Positions 35,099 through 43,260 of a DNA stretch of 64,000 nucleotides are shown here, piece after piece. This stretch comes from Picosynechococcus sp. PCC 7002 (lineage in GTDB: Bacteria; Cyanobacteriota; Cyanobacteriia; Cyanobacteriales; MRBY01): contig NZ_CAWLFA010000001.1 in NCBI RefSeq assembly GCF_963860125.1, forward strand, positions 620,001 to 684,000. The letters are read 5' to 3'. The first letter of the stretch is position 1; each line of letters begins with the position of its first letter. The notes under the pieces are model-generated. The model searched no databases, was not told the DNA's origin, and worked only from the letters and a program-made list of their open reading frames with translations. A program made the position numbers and the translations under genes.

Positions 35099-37018
35099 TT
35101 AATGCTCCATTTCTGCCAGTTCTAACCACCGTTCTGTTTTCGCTTCGATGTCTTGATTTAGGGCTTCTAATTTTAAGGAAAGGGTCTGCAATTGCTCATA
35201 GTCCACTTGGTTACTGAGTTCCATCTGTAATGCTTCCCGCTGAATTTCTAGCTCAGGAATGATCTCATTTTCGAGACGTGCTAGTTCGCGCCGTTGGTAG
35301 TTTGACAGGCGACGGGATGGAACGGCTTTCGGCTTGCTGGGTGTTTGTGGTTTGGCGATCGCCTCTTTTTGGGGAGGATTTTCTGGTGGGTTTTGGACGG
35401 CTTCTGCCTGTTTATAGTCTAAATAAAGGGAATAATTACCGGGGTATTGTCTCAGCAGTCCATTGCCTTCGAGGGCGAAAATCATGTTCACTGTCCGGTC
35501 GAGAAAATAACGGTCGTGGGCAACGATAATCACACAGCCATTAAAGTCTTCGAGATAATCTTCCAAAATAGAAAGGGTTTGTACATCGAGATCATTCGTA
35601 GGTTCGTCAAGAATGAGTAAATTCGGCGCACCCATCAGCACTTTTAGCAGAAATAAACGCCGTTTTTCACCCCCAGAAAGTTTATGAATCGGCGCATATT
35701 GTTGATCGGGCGGAAACAAGAATCGTTCCAACATTTGTGACGCTGTAATTTGTGTGCCATCCGCCGTTTGTACATAGGTGGCAACATCTTTGATGTAATC
35801 AATCACCCGTTGATTTTGTGTCGCTTCATCAAGTAAATCATCGGAATGTTGGTCAAAATAACCAATATGAATCGTACTGCCGATTTCTACTGTGCCGCTA
35901 TCGGGTTCGAGTCGTCCTGTAATCAGATTTAAAAAGGTCGATTTACCCGCCCCATTGCCGCCGATAATACCGAGGCGATCGCCGGGATTAAATTCATAAC
36001 TAAAATCTTTAATGATCGTTTTATCATCAAAACTTTTACAGAGATTTTCGACGACGATAACTTTTTTGCCAATACGGCGACCGGGCGTATCGATCTCAAC
36101 TTTTCCTTGAGCTTCTTTGAAGGTTGTATTTTGCATATCGGCAATCCGATCAATGCGCGCTTTTTGTTTGGTACTCCTCGCCTTCGGCCCCCGTTTGAGC
36201 CATTCTAATTCCCGTCGCAATACCCCTTTATGTTTCTGTTGGCTGCTAACCGCTGCCTCTTCTGCCAGGGCTTTTTTCTCTAGGTAATAGGAATAATTTC
36301 CGGCATAGGTATACAGATCACCGCGATCAATTTCGACGATGTGGTTGGTGACTTTGTCAAGGAAATAACGGTCGTGGGTGATTAATAGTAATGCCCCTGA
36401 AAATTGAGTTAAATAGCCCTCTAACCATTCCACTGAATCGGCATCTAGGTGGTTCGTTGGTTCATCCATTAGGAGCAAATCAGGTTCTGATAATAATGCT
36501 GAAGCAAGGGCAATGCGTTTGCGGTAACCACCGGATAAATCCCCTACTTTTGTCTCAAAATCATCAATACCTAATTTACTCAAAATAATCTTGGCATTGG
36601 TTTCCACTTCCCAAGCATTCAGGGCATCCATTTTTTCGGTAATACTGGATAATTTGCCCATTAAACTATTTAGCTCATCGCCAGAAGTTTTTGCCATTTT
36701 ATGGGATAAATCTTCGTAGGCTTTAACCCATTTCATTTGTTCACTGCAATTGGCAAAAATCTGATCTAAAACAGTATTTTCTGGATCAATTTCTGGTTGT
36801 TGTGGTAGATAAATAATCCTTGCCCCAGAACGAACGAGCCGCTGTCCTCCATCAATGGGTTCAATCCCCGCAATCATTTTTAAAAGGGTTGATTTGCCAC
36901 CCCCATTTACCCCAATCAAGCCGACTTTTTCACCATCATCGATGCTTAAGCTCGCCTCTCTGAGAATTTCTTTAATGCCGAAATCTTTTTTAATGGATTG
37001 GAGGGTAATGATACTCAT
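35099..37018 (-). CDS. ABC-F ATPase, Uup-like
   Basis: A 639-residue protein with two ABC cassettes and no membrane helices. Walker A motifs are GVNGGGKST (about residues 36-44) and GGNGAGKST (about 355-363); signatures LSGGYRKR and LSGGEKRR; Walker B LLLMDEPTNHLD and LLILDEPTNDLD. The inter-cassette linker is rich in Lys/Arg, and the last 80 residues form a coiled coil (YQRRELARLENEIIPELEIQREAL). This is the Uup branch of ABC-F proteins, which act on the ribosome or branched DNA. It is housekeeping and probably not an antibiotic-resistance determinant. Confidence 0.88.
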   Translation of the reverse strand: MSIITLQSIKKDFGIKEILREASLSIDDGEKVGLIGVNGGGKSTLLKMIAGIEPIDGGQRLVRSGARIIYLPQQPEIDPENTVLDQIFANCSEQMKWVKAYEDLSHKMAKTSGDELNSLMGKLSSITEKMDALNAWEVETNAKIILSKLGIDDFETKVGDLSGGYRKRIALASALLSEPDLLLMDEPTNHLDADSVEWLEGYLTQFSGALLLITHDRYFLDKVTNHIVEIDRGDLYTYAGNYSYYLEKKALAEEAAVSSQQKHKGVLRRELEWLKRGPKARSTKQKARIDRIADMQNTTFKEAQGKVEIDTPGRRIGKKVIVVENLCKSFDDKTIIKDFSYEFNPGDRLGIIGGNGAGKSTFLNLITGRLEPDSGTVEIGSTIHIGYFDQHSDDLLDEATQNQRVIDYIKDVATYVQTADGTQITASQMLERFLFPPDQQYAPIHKLSGGEKRRLFLLKVLMGAPNLLILDEPTNDLDVQTLSILEDYLEDFNGCVIIVAHDRYFLDRTVNMIFALEGNGLLRQYPGNYSLYLDYKQAEAVQNPPENPPQKEAIAKPQTPSKPKAVPSRRLSNYQRRELARLENEIIPELEIQREALQMELSNQVDYEQLQTLSLKLEALNQDIEAKTERWLELAEMEH

Positions 37019-37067
37019 GAATTGTGAAGGGAGAGAATTAAAATTACTGTTTGGATACTTGATTAGA

Positions 37068-37508
37068 TTAGCTTAAGGATTGTGTTAATAATTGATTGAA
37101 CTCTATTGGAAAAGGATAATTCTGAGGGAATTCTACATCATATTCAATTTGCATATTTTCAAGGGCTTCTTGGTAGCAATCCAAGAAAATTTCTTGAAGA
37201 TAATTTTTTAAGCTGGGAGAGTCCCTAAGGATTTTCAATATTTCTTTTTGGGTGCGTCGAATTGTCACGTCCCAACCGCGATGGCATTCTTCTAAAGGGA
37301 CATATTTCCGTTTGAGGGCATGCTCAAATAAAGTAATTAAACGGCTTTCTAATTCGCGTTTTTCCTGTTTACCCAAAGCCTCTATTTCCTCGATTAAATT
37401 GTCTCGATCAAGGGCTTCTAAGTCGCCTGATTTTAAGTTAGAGATGGTTTGTTCAATCCATTGATAAAAGTCTTGATCATAGAGGATTTTTGATTTTGCC
37501 TGGGTCAT
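37068..37508 (-). CDS. DUF29 family protein
   Basis: A 146-residue, mostly helical protein of the DUF29 family, which is abundant and often multi-copy in cyanobacteria. Signatures are YDQDFYQWIEQTISNLKSGDLEALDRDNLIEEIEALGKQEKRELESRL and RGWDVTIRRTQKEIL. The gene is richer in A+T than thrS. No function is established; members often sit near transposons and toxin-antitoxin genes. Confidence 0.85.
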   Translation of the reverse strand: MTQAKSKILYDQDFYQWIEQTISNLKSGDLEALDRDNLIEEIEALGKQEKRELESRLITLFEHALKRKYVPLEECHRGWDVTIRRTQKEILKILRDSPSLKNYLQEIFLDCYQEALENMQIEYDVEFPQNYPFPIEFNQLLTQSLS

Positions 37509-37536
37509 AATTTAGCCCTCGCAATGAAGCGAAAAA

Positions 37537-37561
37537 GGGTTTACCGTGGTAAACCCCTACG
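37537..37561. repeat. Dispersed palindromic repeat, second copy
   Basis: GGGTTTACC-GT-GGTAAACCC followed by CTACG: an inverted repeat of 9 bp arms with a 2-base centre. It matches 4785-4809 over 25 bases with one difference (G for A at the centre). It sits between the DUF29 start and the thrS stop. Confidence 0.7.
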
Positions 37562-37565
37562 GATA

Positions 37566-39380
37566 TTAGAAATTGGTGTGGTTCGTGTTGGCTTCGATGA
37601 GGCGGGAAATCACTTCCTCCATCGGAATCGCACCGAGTTCCCCAGAGGCACGGGTGCGGATACTGAGGCTATTGGCTTCGACTTCCTTCGCCCCGGCGAT
37701 CGCCATGACGGGGATTTTCTGTTTTTCGGCGTTGCGGATCAATTTGCCCAGACGTTCCCCAGAGGCATCAGCCACGGCCCGAATCCCCATAGCTTGCAGT
37801 TTCGCGGCTTGTTCCTTGGCGTAATCGTAAAATTCATCACTGACGGGAAGAATTCTGACCTGTTCGGGGGCGAGCCATAGAGGAAAATCACCCGCATATT
37901 CTTCGATCAGAATGCCGATCAATCGCTCCAAGGAGCCGAAGGGCGCGCGGTGGATCATGATCGGCCGTTGGCGATCGCCATGCTCAGTAACATATTCCAA
38001 TTCAAACCGTTCGGGGAGATTGTAATCCACCTGTACCGTGCCCAATTGCCATTCCCGTTCGAGGACATCTTGGAAAATAAAGTCCAGTTTCGGGCCGTAG
38101 AACGCCGCTTCCCCTTCGGCTTCAAAATAGTCCATGTCGAGCTTGGTGACGGCTTTACGGATTGCGTTTTGCGCCTTTTCCCAGACCTCATCGGAGCCAA
38201 TATATTTATCGGAGTTGGGGTCACGGAAGCTTAGTCGCGCCTTGAAATTTTTCAGTTGCAAACTCTTAAAGACGGTCAAAATTAAATCAACCACGTTAAA
38301 GAATTCTGCTTCCAGTTGATCTGGCGTAACGAAAAGGTGAGAATCGTCCACGGTAAAGCCCCGCACTCGCGTTAAACCACCCAATTCACCGGATTGCTCG
38401 TAACGATAAACCGTGCCAAATTCTGCCAAACGGATCGGCAATTCCCGATAGGAACGCAGTTGATCCTTATAAATTTGGATGTGAAAGGGGCAGTTCATCG
38501 GCTTCATCACAAAACCCTGTTCCGCCGCCCGTTCTGCGTCGCCATCCGCCATCATCGGGAACATATCCTCGCGGTAATTCTGCCAGTGACCGGATACTTT
38601 AAAGAGATCCACGCGGGCGATGTGGGGAGTCACGACACCTTGGTAGCCGCGTTTAGTTTGCTCTGCCTTGAGGAAATTTTCGAGGGTGGAACGGATCAAA
38701 GTTCCCTTCGGCGTCCAGAGGGGTAAGCCGGGGCCGACTTGATCGGAGAACATAAACAAACCCAGTTCTCTGCCGAGTTTGCGGTGGTCGCGTTTGAGGG
38801 CTTCCTCTTTGCGGCGTTGGTATTCTTTGAGCTGTTCGGGGGTTTCCCAAGCGGTGCCGTAAATACGCTGGAGTTGCTGGTTATTTTCGTCACCCCGCCA
38901 GTAGGCTCCGGCGACCGATTCGAGGGCGATCGCCTTGGGGTTAATATCACCGGTATTTTCCACGTGGGGGCCAGCACAAAGATCCCACCATTGATCGCCG
39001 AGGTAGTAGAGGGTGATGGGGTCGTGAATTCCTGCGAGGATTTCGAGTTTGTAGGGTTCGTTAATTTCCTTGATCCGTTTTTCGGCTTCGGCGCGGGAAA
39101 TTTCTTCACGAACGACAGGCAATTTTTTCTTGACGATTTTTACCATCTCTTTTTTGATTGCCTTGAGATCCGCTTCGGTGAAGGGTTCTGGCTTATCAAA
39201 ATCGTAGTAAAACCCATTCTCTGTCCAAGGACCAATGGTGACCTGGGCGTCGGGAAATAGCTTTTGCACTGCCATCGCCATGACGTGGGAGGTGGTGTGA
39301 CGAATCCGCTTGAGGGTGTCTGATTCACTGGTTTTGGGAAGTTTCATCGGTTCGAGTTGTTCACCATTCACCTGATCCAT
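37566..39380 (-). CDS. thrS: Threonyl-tRNA synthetase lacking the TGS domain
   Basis: A 604-residue class II synthetase. The editing domain begins almost at once, with its zinc/editing motif H28-x3-H32 (HTTSH) and DLCAGPHV further on; the catalytic core has MKPMNCPFHIQIYK, VRGFTVDDSHLF and IHRAPFGSLERLIGILIEEYAGDFPLWLAPEQ; the anticodon domain ends the protein. E. coli ThrRS has about 60 additional N-terminal residues (TGS) before the equivalent HxxxH. Their absence is seen directly, since no in-frame upstream extension encodes them. Editing of mischarged Ser should still be possible. Confidence 0.94.
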   Translation of the reverse strand: MDQVNGEQLEPMKLPKTSESDTLKRIRHTTSHVMAMAVQKLFPDAQVTIGPWTENGFYYDFDKPEPFTEADLKAIKKEMVKIVKKKLPVVREEISRAEAEKRIKEINEPYKLEILAGIHDPITLYYLGDQWWDLCAGPHVENTGDINPKAIALESVAGAYWRGDENNQQLQRIYGTAWETPEQLKEYQRRKEEALKRDHRKLGRELGLFMFSDQVGPGLPLWTPKGTLIRSTLENFLKAEQTKRGYQGVVTPHIARVDLFKVSGHWQNYREDMFPMMADGDAERAAEQGFVMKPMNCPFHIQIYKDQLRSYRELPIRLAEFGTVYRYEQSGELGGLTRVRGFTVDDSHLFVTPDQLEAEFFNVVDLILTVFKSLQLKNFKARLSFRDPNSDKYIGSDEVWEKAQNAIRKAVTKLDMDYFEAEGEAAFYGPKLDFIFQDVLEREWQLGTVQVDYNLPERFELEYVTEHGDRQRPIMIHRAPFGSLERLIGILIEEYAGDFPLWLAPEQVRILPVSDEFYDYAKEQAAKLQAMGIRAVADASGERLGKLIRNAEKQKIPVMAIAGAKEVEANSLSIRTRASGELGAIPMEEVISRLIEANTNHTNF

Positions 39381-39473
39381 GGTTGAAATATGCTCCTTAA
39401 AATTGCTCCAAAAAGTTTAGCAGGTCGCCATTCTATATTATCCGTTGTCCCTGCTGGACTGGGGACTTTTCCT

Positions 39474-39520
39474 TTACCGAATCTCGTTGCGCAATCCACA
39501 GGCGGCGGCATAGGCAATCG
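39474..39520 (-). pseudogene. Fragment matching the 3' end of ruvC
   Basis: Translated on minus this ends AIAYAAACGLRNEIR-stop, nearly identical to the C-terminus of the intact ruvC at 40524-41006 (AIAYAAACGLRNNI-stop). At the DNA level CCACAGGCGGCGGCATAGGC is shared exactly (39494-39513 and 40543-40562). No further ruvC sequence precedes it. It is a duplicated or displaced gene end, about 1.05 kb from the intact copy. Confidence 0.8.
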
Positions 39521-39720
39521 CCGCATTAGGTTCTAATAATCGAATTATTCTGTTGACTCTGAGCATCGATTTTAAGAGTATCAATTTGAACAATCAAAAC
39601 AGGAAAAAAATATAATCACATAAACGAATAGAGCAAATAATCCTGTTAAATAAAATTTATTTTTTAGATAAATTTATTTTTTAGATAGCTTTAGTGATTT
39701 TAGCCAATAAATATAACTTG
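39521..39720. other. AT-rich non-coding DNA with a 17-bp tandem repeat
   Basis: This segment between the ruvC-end fragment and the broken lipoprotein gene is very AT-rich and has no ORF. AAATTTATTTTTTAGAT occurs twice in tandem at 39653-39669 and 39670-39686. Confidence 0.6.
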
Positions 39721-40435
39721 TTAAATACTTTTAGCAGTGTAAAAGTTTCCATTTTCACTCCAGAACTCAAGTTGACTTTGTTCATTTATAATAAAGTACT
39801 CGCCAAAGTCATTCCCATCTTTATCTTCTATACGTAAATTCCCATTTTCCATTGGTTTAGATATCATTTCTTTAACACCAGAACTGCCGTCGGTATAGGT
39901 ATTCTCAAAATACAAAATATTTTCTTTGGAATAATAAATTCTTATCTTAGAGCTAATATAAGCGCGATCATCTAACCATACACCCAAGATATCTTTGTCT
40001 TCATCCTCATCAGAATCTGAAGATTTTGCTAAATTTTCTTCTTCTGCTTTTGATAAGCCAAGTATTTTAACTTCTAAATTAGGATCAAAGTGTGTTGTAG
40101 CCCAATAAGCGTTATTGTCTTCTCCTTTTACACGATAACCAATAAAAGTTCTTTCATAATTAGAAGAATCACTATCTCTTATGAGAATTAGCCAATATTT
40201 GTAATTCTTCTTCAGTGATTTTCTCTTCTAGCATTACTTCTACACTCCTCTTGATACTCCCCATATTAGAATCTTTAATTACAGTGTAATTAACATTTGA
40301 GTCTTCAGAAGATTTAAGATTATCTGCTGTAGTAATAGATTCTGATTCCTGTAACTCTACAGTAGTATTAGATGAATTCTTTCCACAACTCATCAATAAT
40401 CCAGCTATTAGAGAAGCTAGGATAATTTTATTCAT
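39721..40435 (-). pseudogene. Small lipoprotein gene broken by a frameshift
   Basis: The 5' part (40435 to 40172) encodes 87 residues: a lipoprotein signal (MNKIILASLIAGLLMSC, lipobox LLMSC) and a Ser/Asn/Glu-rich segment leading into SIKRSVEVMLEEKITEEELQILANSHK. The frame then stops. One base over, the reading frame stays open to 39721 and continues sensibly: DSDSSNYERTFIGYRV, YWATTHFDPNLEVKILG, an acidic spacer and a short beta-rich C-terminal domain (GVWLDDRAYISSKIRIYYSKENILY). Joined at about 40172-40184 by removal of one base, the product would be about 237 residues. The pattern SxEV..L....TEEEL...A......YERTFI.Y....WATTHF.P.LEV resembles small lipoproteins of other bacteria. Strong A+T richness points to horizontal origin. 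Confidence 0.7.
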
Positions 40436-40494
40436 GTTTAATTTTATTATTAGTTAGTATTTTATGATTTTGAGGCTATCCTAGAAAGTCTACC

Positions 40495-40525
40495 AAAAAA
40501 ATGACCCTAAAAAGCTACCAGGGTC
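40495..40525 (-). terminator. Rho-independent terminator at the ruvC stop
   Basis: On minus: GACCCT (40525-40520) and AGGGTC (40508-40503) enclose an 11-base loop, followed by ATTTTTTT. The stem overlaps the ruvC stop codon at 40524-40526. Confidence 0.75.
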
Positions 40526-41006
40526 AAATGTTATTCCGTAAGCCACAGGCGGCGGCATAGGCGATCGCAATGGCGTCGACACTATCATCGATAGGCATCG
40601 TCTCCATCCCAAAAATCGACTGCACGAGGGTCGCCACTTCCCGCTTATCGGCCTTTGCATTACCAATGTGGCATTTCCAACTGGATTGGTGCAGATAAAT
40701 CGGTTCGATGTTTAATTCTCGCAGGCTAACCAAGTTTAAAATGCCTAGGCCCTGCAACACGCCTCCTGCGGCTTTGATCTGACGGCTAAAGAAGGGCATC
40801 TCGATGGCGATCGCCTCTGGGTGAAATTCCCCCAAAATTTCTGTGTAGTCCTGTTCAATCTCTAGGAGTCGTTGGGGCGTCGATAAATCTTTGGCTGTTT
40901 CGATAATGCCGTAATCAAGAATTTGTGGCAGCGTTTGCCCCTGTTCTTCGAGAACCGCCCAGCCAATAATCGCTAAACCAGGATCAATGCCAAGCCAACG
41001 CTTCAT
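40524..41006 (-). CDS. ruvC: Crossover junction endodeoxyribonuclease RuvC
   Basis: A 160-residue Holliday-junction resolvase. The four catalytic acidic residues are present: D8 (GIDPG), E69 (IAIEMPFF), D141 and D144 (DDSVDAIAIAYA). Length matches the family. It works with RuvAB in recombination repair. Its extreme 3' end is the segment duplicated at 39474-39520, so this copy's 3' end may have been rebuilt by the element inserted downstream. Confidence 0.94.
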   Translation of the reverse strand: MKRWLGIDPGLAIIGWAVLEEQGQTLPQILDYGIIETAKDLSTPQRLLEIEQDYTEILGEFHPEAIAIEMPFFSRQIKAAGGVLQGLGILNLVSLRELNIEPIYLHQSSWKCHIGNAKADKREVATLVQSIFGMETMPIDDSVDAIAIAYAAACGLRNNI

Positions 41007-41184
41007 GGCAAAACAATTTTTACAAGATATTTATTCAGTTACAAATCTAGCATGACATTCAAAGCACACTTCCAGTACGGTTGAAACTCCAAAACCCTCA
41101 AAGTTCTTGTAACTTACGATCAATGTAGGGCGATCGCTTTATTCTTCTATTTTTTTGCCTGTGATAACCTTTTAACGGTTGAAT

Positions 41185-41559
41185 TTAGTATTCTTTCATC
41201 AATGGGAGACGGCGCATACGAACTCGACTCGTTTCAACTGTCACAATCGCCCCCTGTTCCAAATCCTCTGTCACTTCACCAAGAACTTTTAAGAGCAGAT
41301 TGGTCAACGCTTGAGCACGCAATCTTTCAATGCGGATGCGAATTACGGAAGGAGAAGCCGCTTCACTTAGAGCCAGTAAAGCATGGAAGTCGGCATCAAG
41401 AGTAACAACTACACGCTCATCATCTTTTGCTCTTTGAAGGATATCGGTGTCATCTGCTGCCGACAAACCAATCTCAGCAACGTGAATCGTATCGATTCCA
41501 GCCTCACTGAGCAACGTTGCCGCAGAACGTGGCAAGCCCTGATCAAGCAGCAGTTTCAT
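41185..41559 (-). CDS. DUF5615 PIN-like toxin
   Basis: A 124-residue protein of the DUF5615 (Mut7-C-like, PIN-like) family: MKLLLDQGLPRSAATLLSEAGID, HVAEIGLSAADDTDIL and VVTLDADFHALLAL supply the acidic residues expected of a PIN nuclease fold (D6, the Asp pair near 40, and those in TLDADF). Such proteins are the likely RNase toxin of DUF433/DUF5615 modules. The start ATG is inside the 3' end of the antitoxin gene, an overlap of 17 bases, giving translational coupling with antitoxin first. Confidence 0.82.
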   Translation of the reverse strand: MKLLLDQGLPRSAATLLSEAGIDTIHVAEIGLSAADDTDILQRAKDDERVVVTLDADFHALLALSEAASPSVIRIRIERLRAQALTNLLLKVLGEVTEDLEQGAIVTVETSRVRMRRLPLMKEY

Positions 41560-41785
41560 CACTTTGAGGTAGTTCTAAAATGCGATCATCCAAATAAGAG
41601 GAGGCAAAAATCAAGGCTTCTTGGATATCAGCCTCTTCCAGTTCGGGAAACTCTTGTAACAGTTCTTGGTGATCGGGATAAGTTGCCAGTAGTTCAAGCA
41701 CGCGACGTACTGTAAGGCGCGTATCACGAATGCAAGGTTGTCCATTCATCCGATTGGGATTGCTGCTGATACGGTCTAATTTCAT
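41543..41785 (-). CDS. DUF433 antitoxin
   Basis: An 80-residue DUF433 protein (MKLDRISSNPNRMNGQPCIRDTRLTVRRVLELLATYPDHQELLQEFPELEEADIQEALIFAS). This winged-helix/HTH family neutralises the DUF5615 toxin encoded directly downstream and probably represses the operon. NPNRMNGQPCIRDTRLTVRRVLELLA is the family hallmark. It precedes and overlaps the toxin gene. Confidence 0.85.
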   Translation of the reverse strand: MKLDRISSNPNRMNGQPCIRDTRLTVRRVLELLATYPDHQELLQEFPELEEADIQEALIFASSYLDDRILELPQSDETAA

Positions 41786-42123
41786 GGAATTAACTCTAGC
41801 TCGTTCGACGCTAAAGAGCAGTCCCAGTATGTATTGTTGGGTTGCGCTTCAAATATGATAATAGCCTACGGACAAGGATGACTGTTACTCAACCGAACTT
41901 ACGACGATGGCGATCGCCATTCCCAGCTACAACTTCTTGCCATGGTTTAGAAGGTAAAACTCATCAGCGATCACCTTATCATTCCATTCCTTTCATTTGT
42001 GACAACTTTTTAACGATTCAGGTGAGGAGTTATCAATACTTGTACATTCTATCCAAGAGTCTTTGGTCAATCTACTGTACTCAAATTATTAGACAGTATC
42101 AAATCTAAGTCTAAAAACTTAAT
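41786..42123. other. 338-base intergenic region with no clear gene
   Basis: I see no convincing ORF. TGTGACAACTTTTTAACGATTCA at 41998-42020, given here only as two parts TGTGACAACTT and TTTAACGATTCA, matches 41160-41182 with four differences, so the toxin-antitoxin pair is bracketed by two imperfect direct repeats. Otherwise nothing is recognised. Confidence 0.4.
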
Positions 42124-43098
42124 TCACGCTCTGTAGTATTTACTGCTAAATCCTACGGATAGCGGTGCACCTTCATACTGACAAGATACGCCAATTTTCA
42201 ACTTCCTCATGTGGTCGTAATAAGTGTGGAAATGTATTTGCTTTCGAGCTAATTCTAACTCAGATGGATTGATACTGAATATTCCCAAAATTGCTTCAGA
42301 ATCAAATGAACGTTTCATGCTCCAAGGCGAAGTCTTTTTTAACTTGGCATCCACATAATTAATGAAATTTCCTTCCGCCTCCAACAACATATAAATTTGC
42401 TCAGAATCGACAATAATATTGCCTACTTCATTAGGCGTGCTACCAACTGCCCTTGCAGCATCTGCTAAAGGCATTCCAAGATATTGAAAAGGTCGGTGGA
42501 AAGGCGCTCTCAGAATAGATAATCCATAATTAGTAGCTTTATTTACTGCGTCTGCAAGTATCAACGTCTCAAGATAATCACCATTTTTAGGAGTAGCAGA
42601 TGCTTGTGAATTAACTATCGAGATTAATTGTTTTGGCAAAGTGTTTATATGCTGCTCAAAGCAATTTTCGGTGGAAACTGGAATCGAAACGTTTTTTTGA
42701 CGCTGCCAATTTTTACGAAGAGAACCAAGAAAATCTTGGGGAAAAGACCAGTAAAATAGGTTATTTTGACAATCAACAATGATTAGAAATGTCGGATTTG
42801 ATTGAAGTAACCAATAATTGAGAGTACTTACTTTAATTGAGGCTGTTATCGAATTGCCATTTACTTTTACTTCTTCTTTACCTTTACACTGAATATTAAA
42901 TAGTTTTCCAGTTGGATGTTCTCCCTGCATGATTTCACAGATGAAGTCGATGCCGAGATCTCTATCTTGAGGGACAGGAATAATGTTGCAAAATTTGGCA
43001 AAGACGGAACTCAATAGATCGGCAGCACTGACACCAATTTTTTGAGATTTAATGCGTTTGGGTAACTTGCTCATTACAATACTAGAGATTTCCCCCAC
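42124..43098 (-). CDS. DUF4365 (PD-(D/E)xK nuclease-fold) protein
   Basis: A 324-residue protein whose first 170 residues match DUF4365. The nuclease-fold signature is visible as RDLGIDFICEI (D51) and FNIQCKGK (Q70-x-K72), with an N-terminal helix (IGVSAADLLSSVFAKF). The C-terminal half (residues 180-324) has no recognised domain. DUF4365 proteins are restriction-endonuclease-like and are often orphan genes in variable regions. A start at 43074 (MSKLPKRIKSQ) is an alternative. The gene is AT-rich. No methyltransferase or other defence partner is adjacent. Confidence 0.75.
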   Translation of the reverse strand: MGEISSIVMSKLPKRIKSQKIGVSAADLLSSVFAKFCNIIPVPQDRDLGIDFICEIMQGEHPTGKLFNIQCKGKEEVKVNGNSITASIKVSTLNYWLLQSNPTFLIIVDCQNNLFYWSFPQDFLGSLRKNWQRQKNVSIPVSTENCFEQHINTLPKQLISIVNSQASATPKNGDYLETLILADAVNKATNYGLSILRAPFHRPFQYLGMPLADAARAVGSTPNEVGNIIVDSEQIYMLLEAEGNFINYVDAKLKKTSPWSMKRSFDSEAILGIFSINPSELELARKQIHFHTYYDHMRKLKIGVSCQYEGAPLSVGFSSKYYRA

Positions 43099-43260
43099 AA
43101 TCTTAACTTAACTGTCCTTAAGAATAAGGAAAAGTCAGGCAAGTAACATCTCAGAGCAACCTGAACTTGGCTGTTTAACTAAGAATTACATGGATGCTTT
43201 CTGTAATAACATTCTCTCTGTTGCTTTTATATGGAATATTTCTGGATTTTTAGTGTTTTA

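Noticed and set aside
41842..42108. 88-residue plus-strand ORF between the toxin-antitoxin pair and DUF4365
   Set aside because: Unstructured composition, no homology recognised and no ribosome-binding site.
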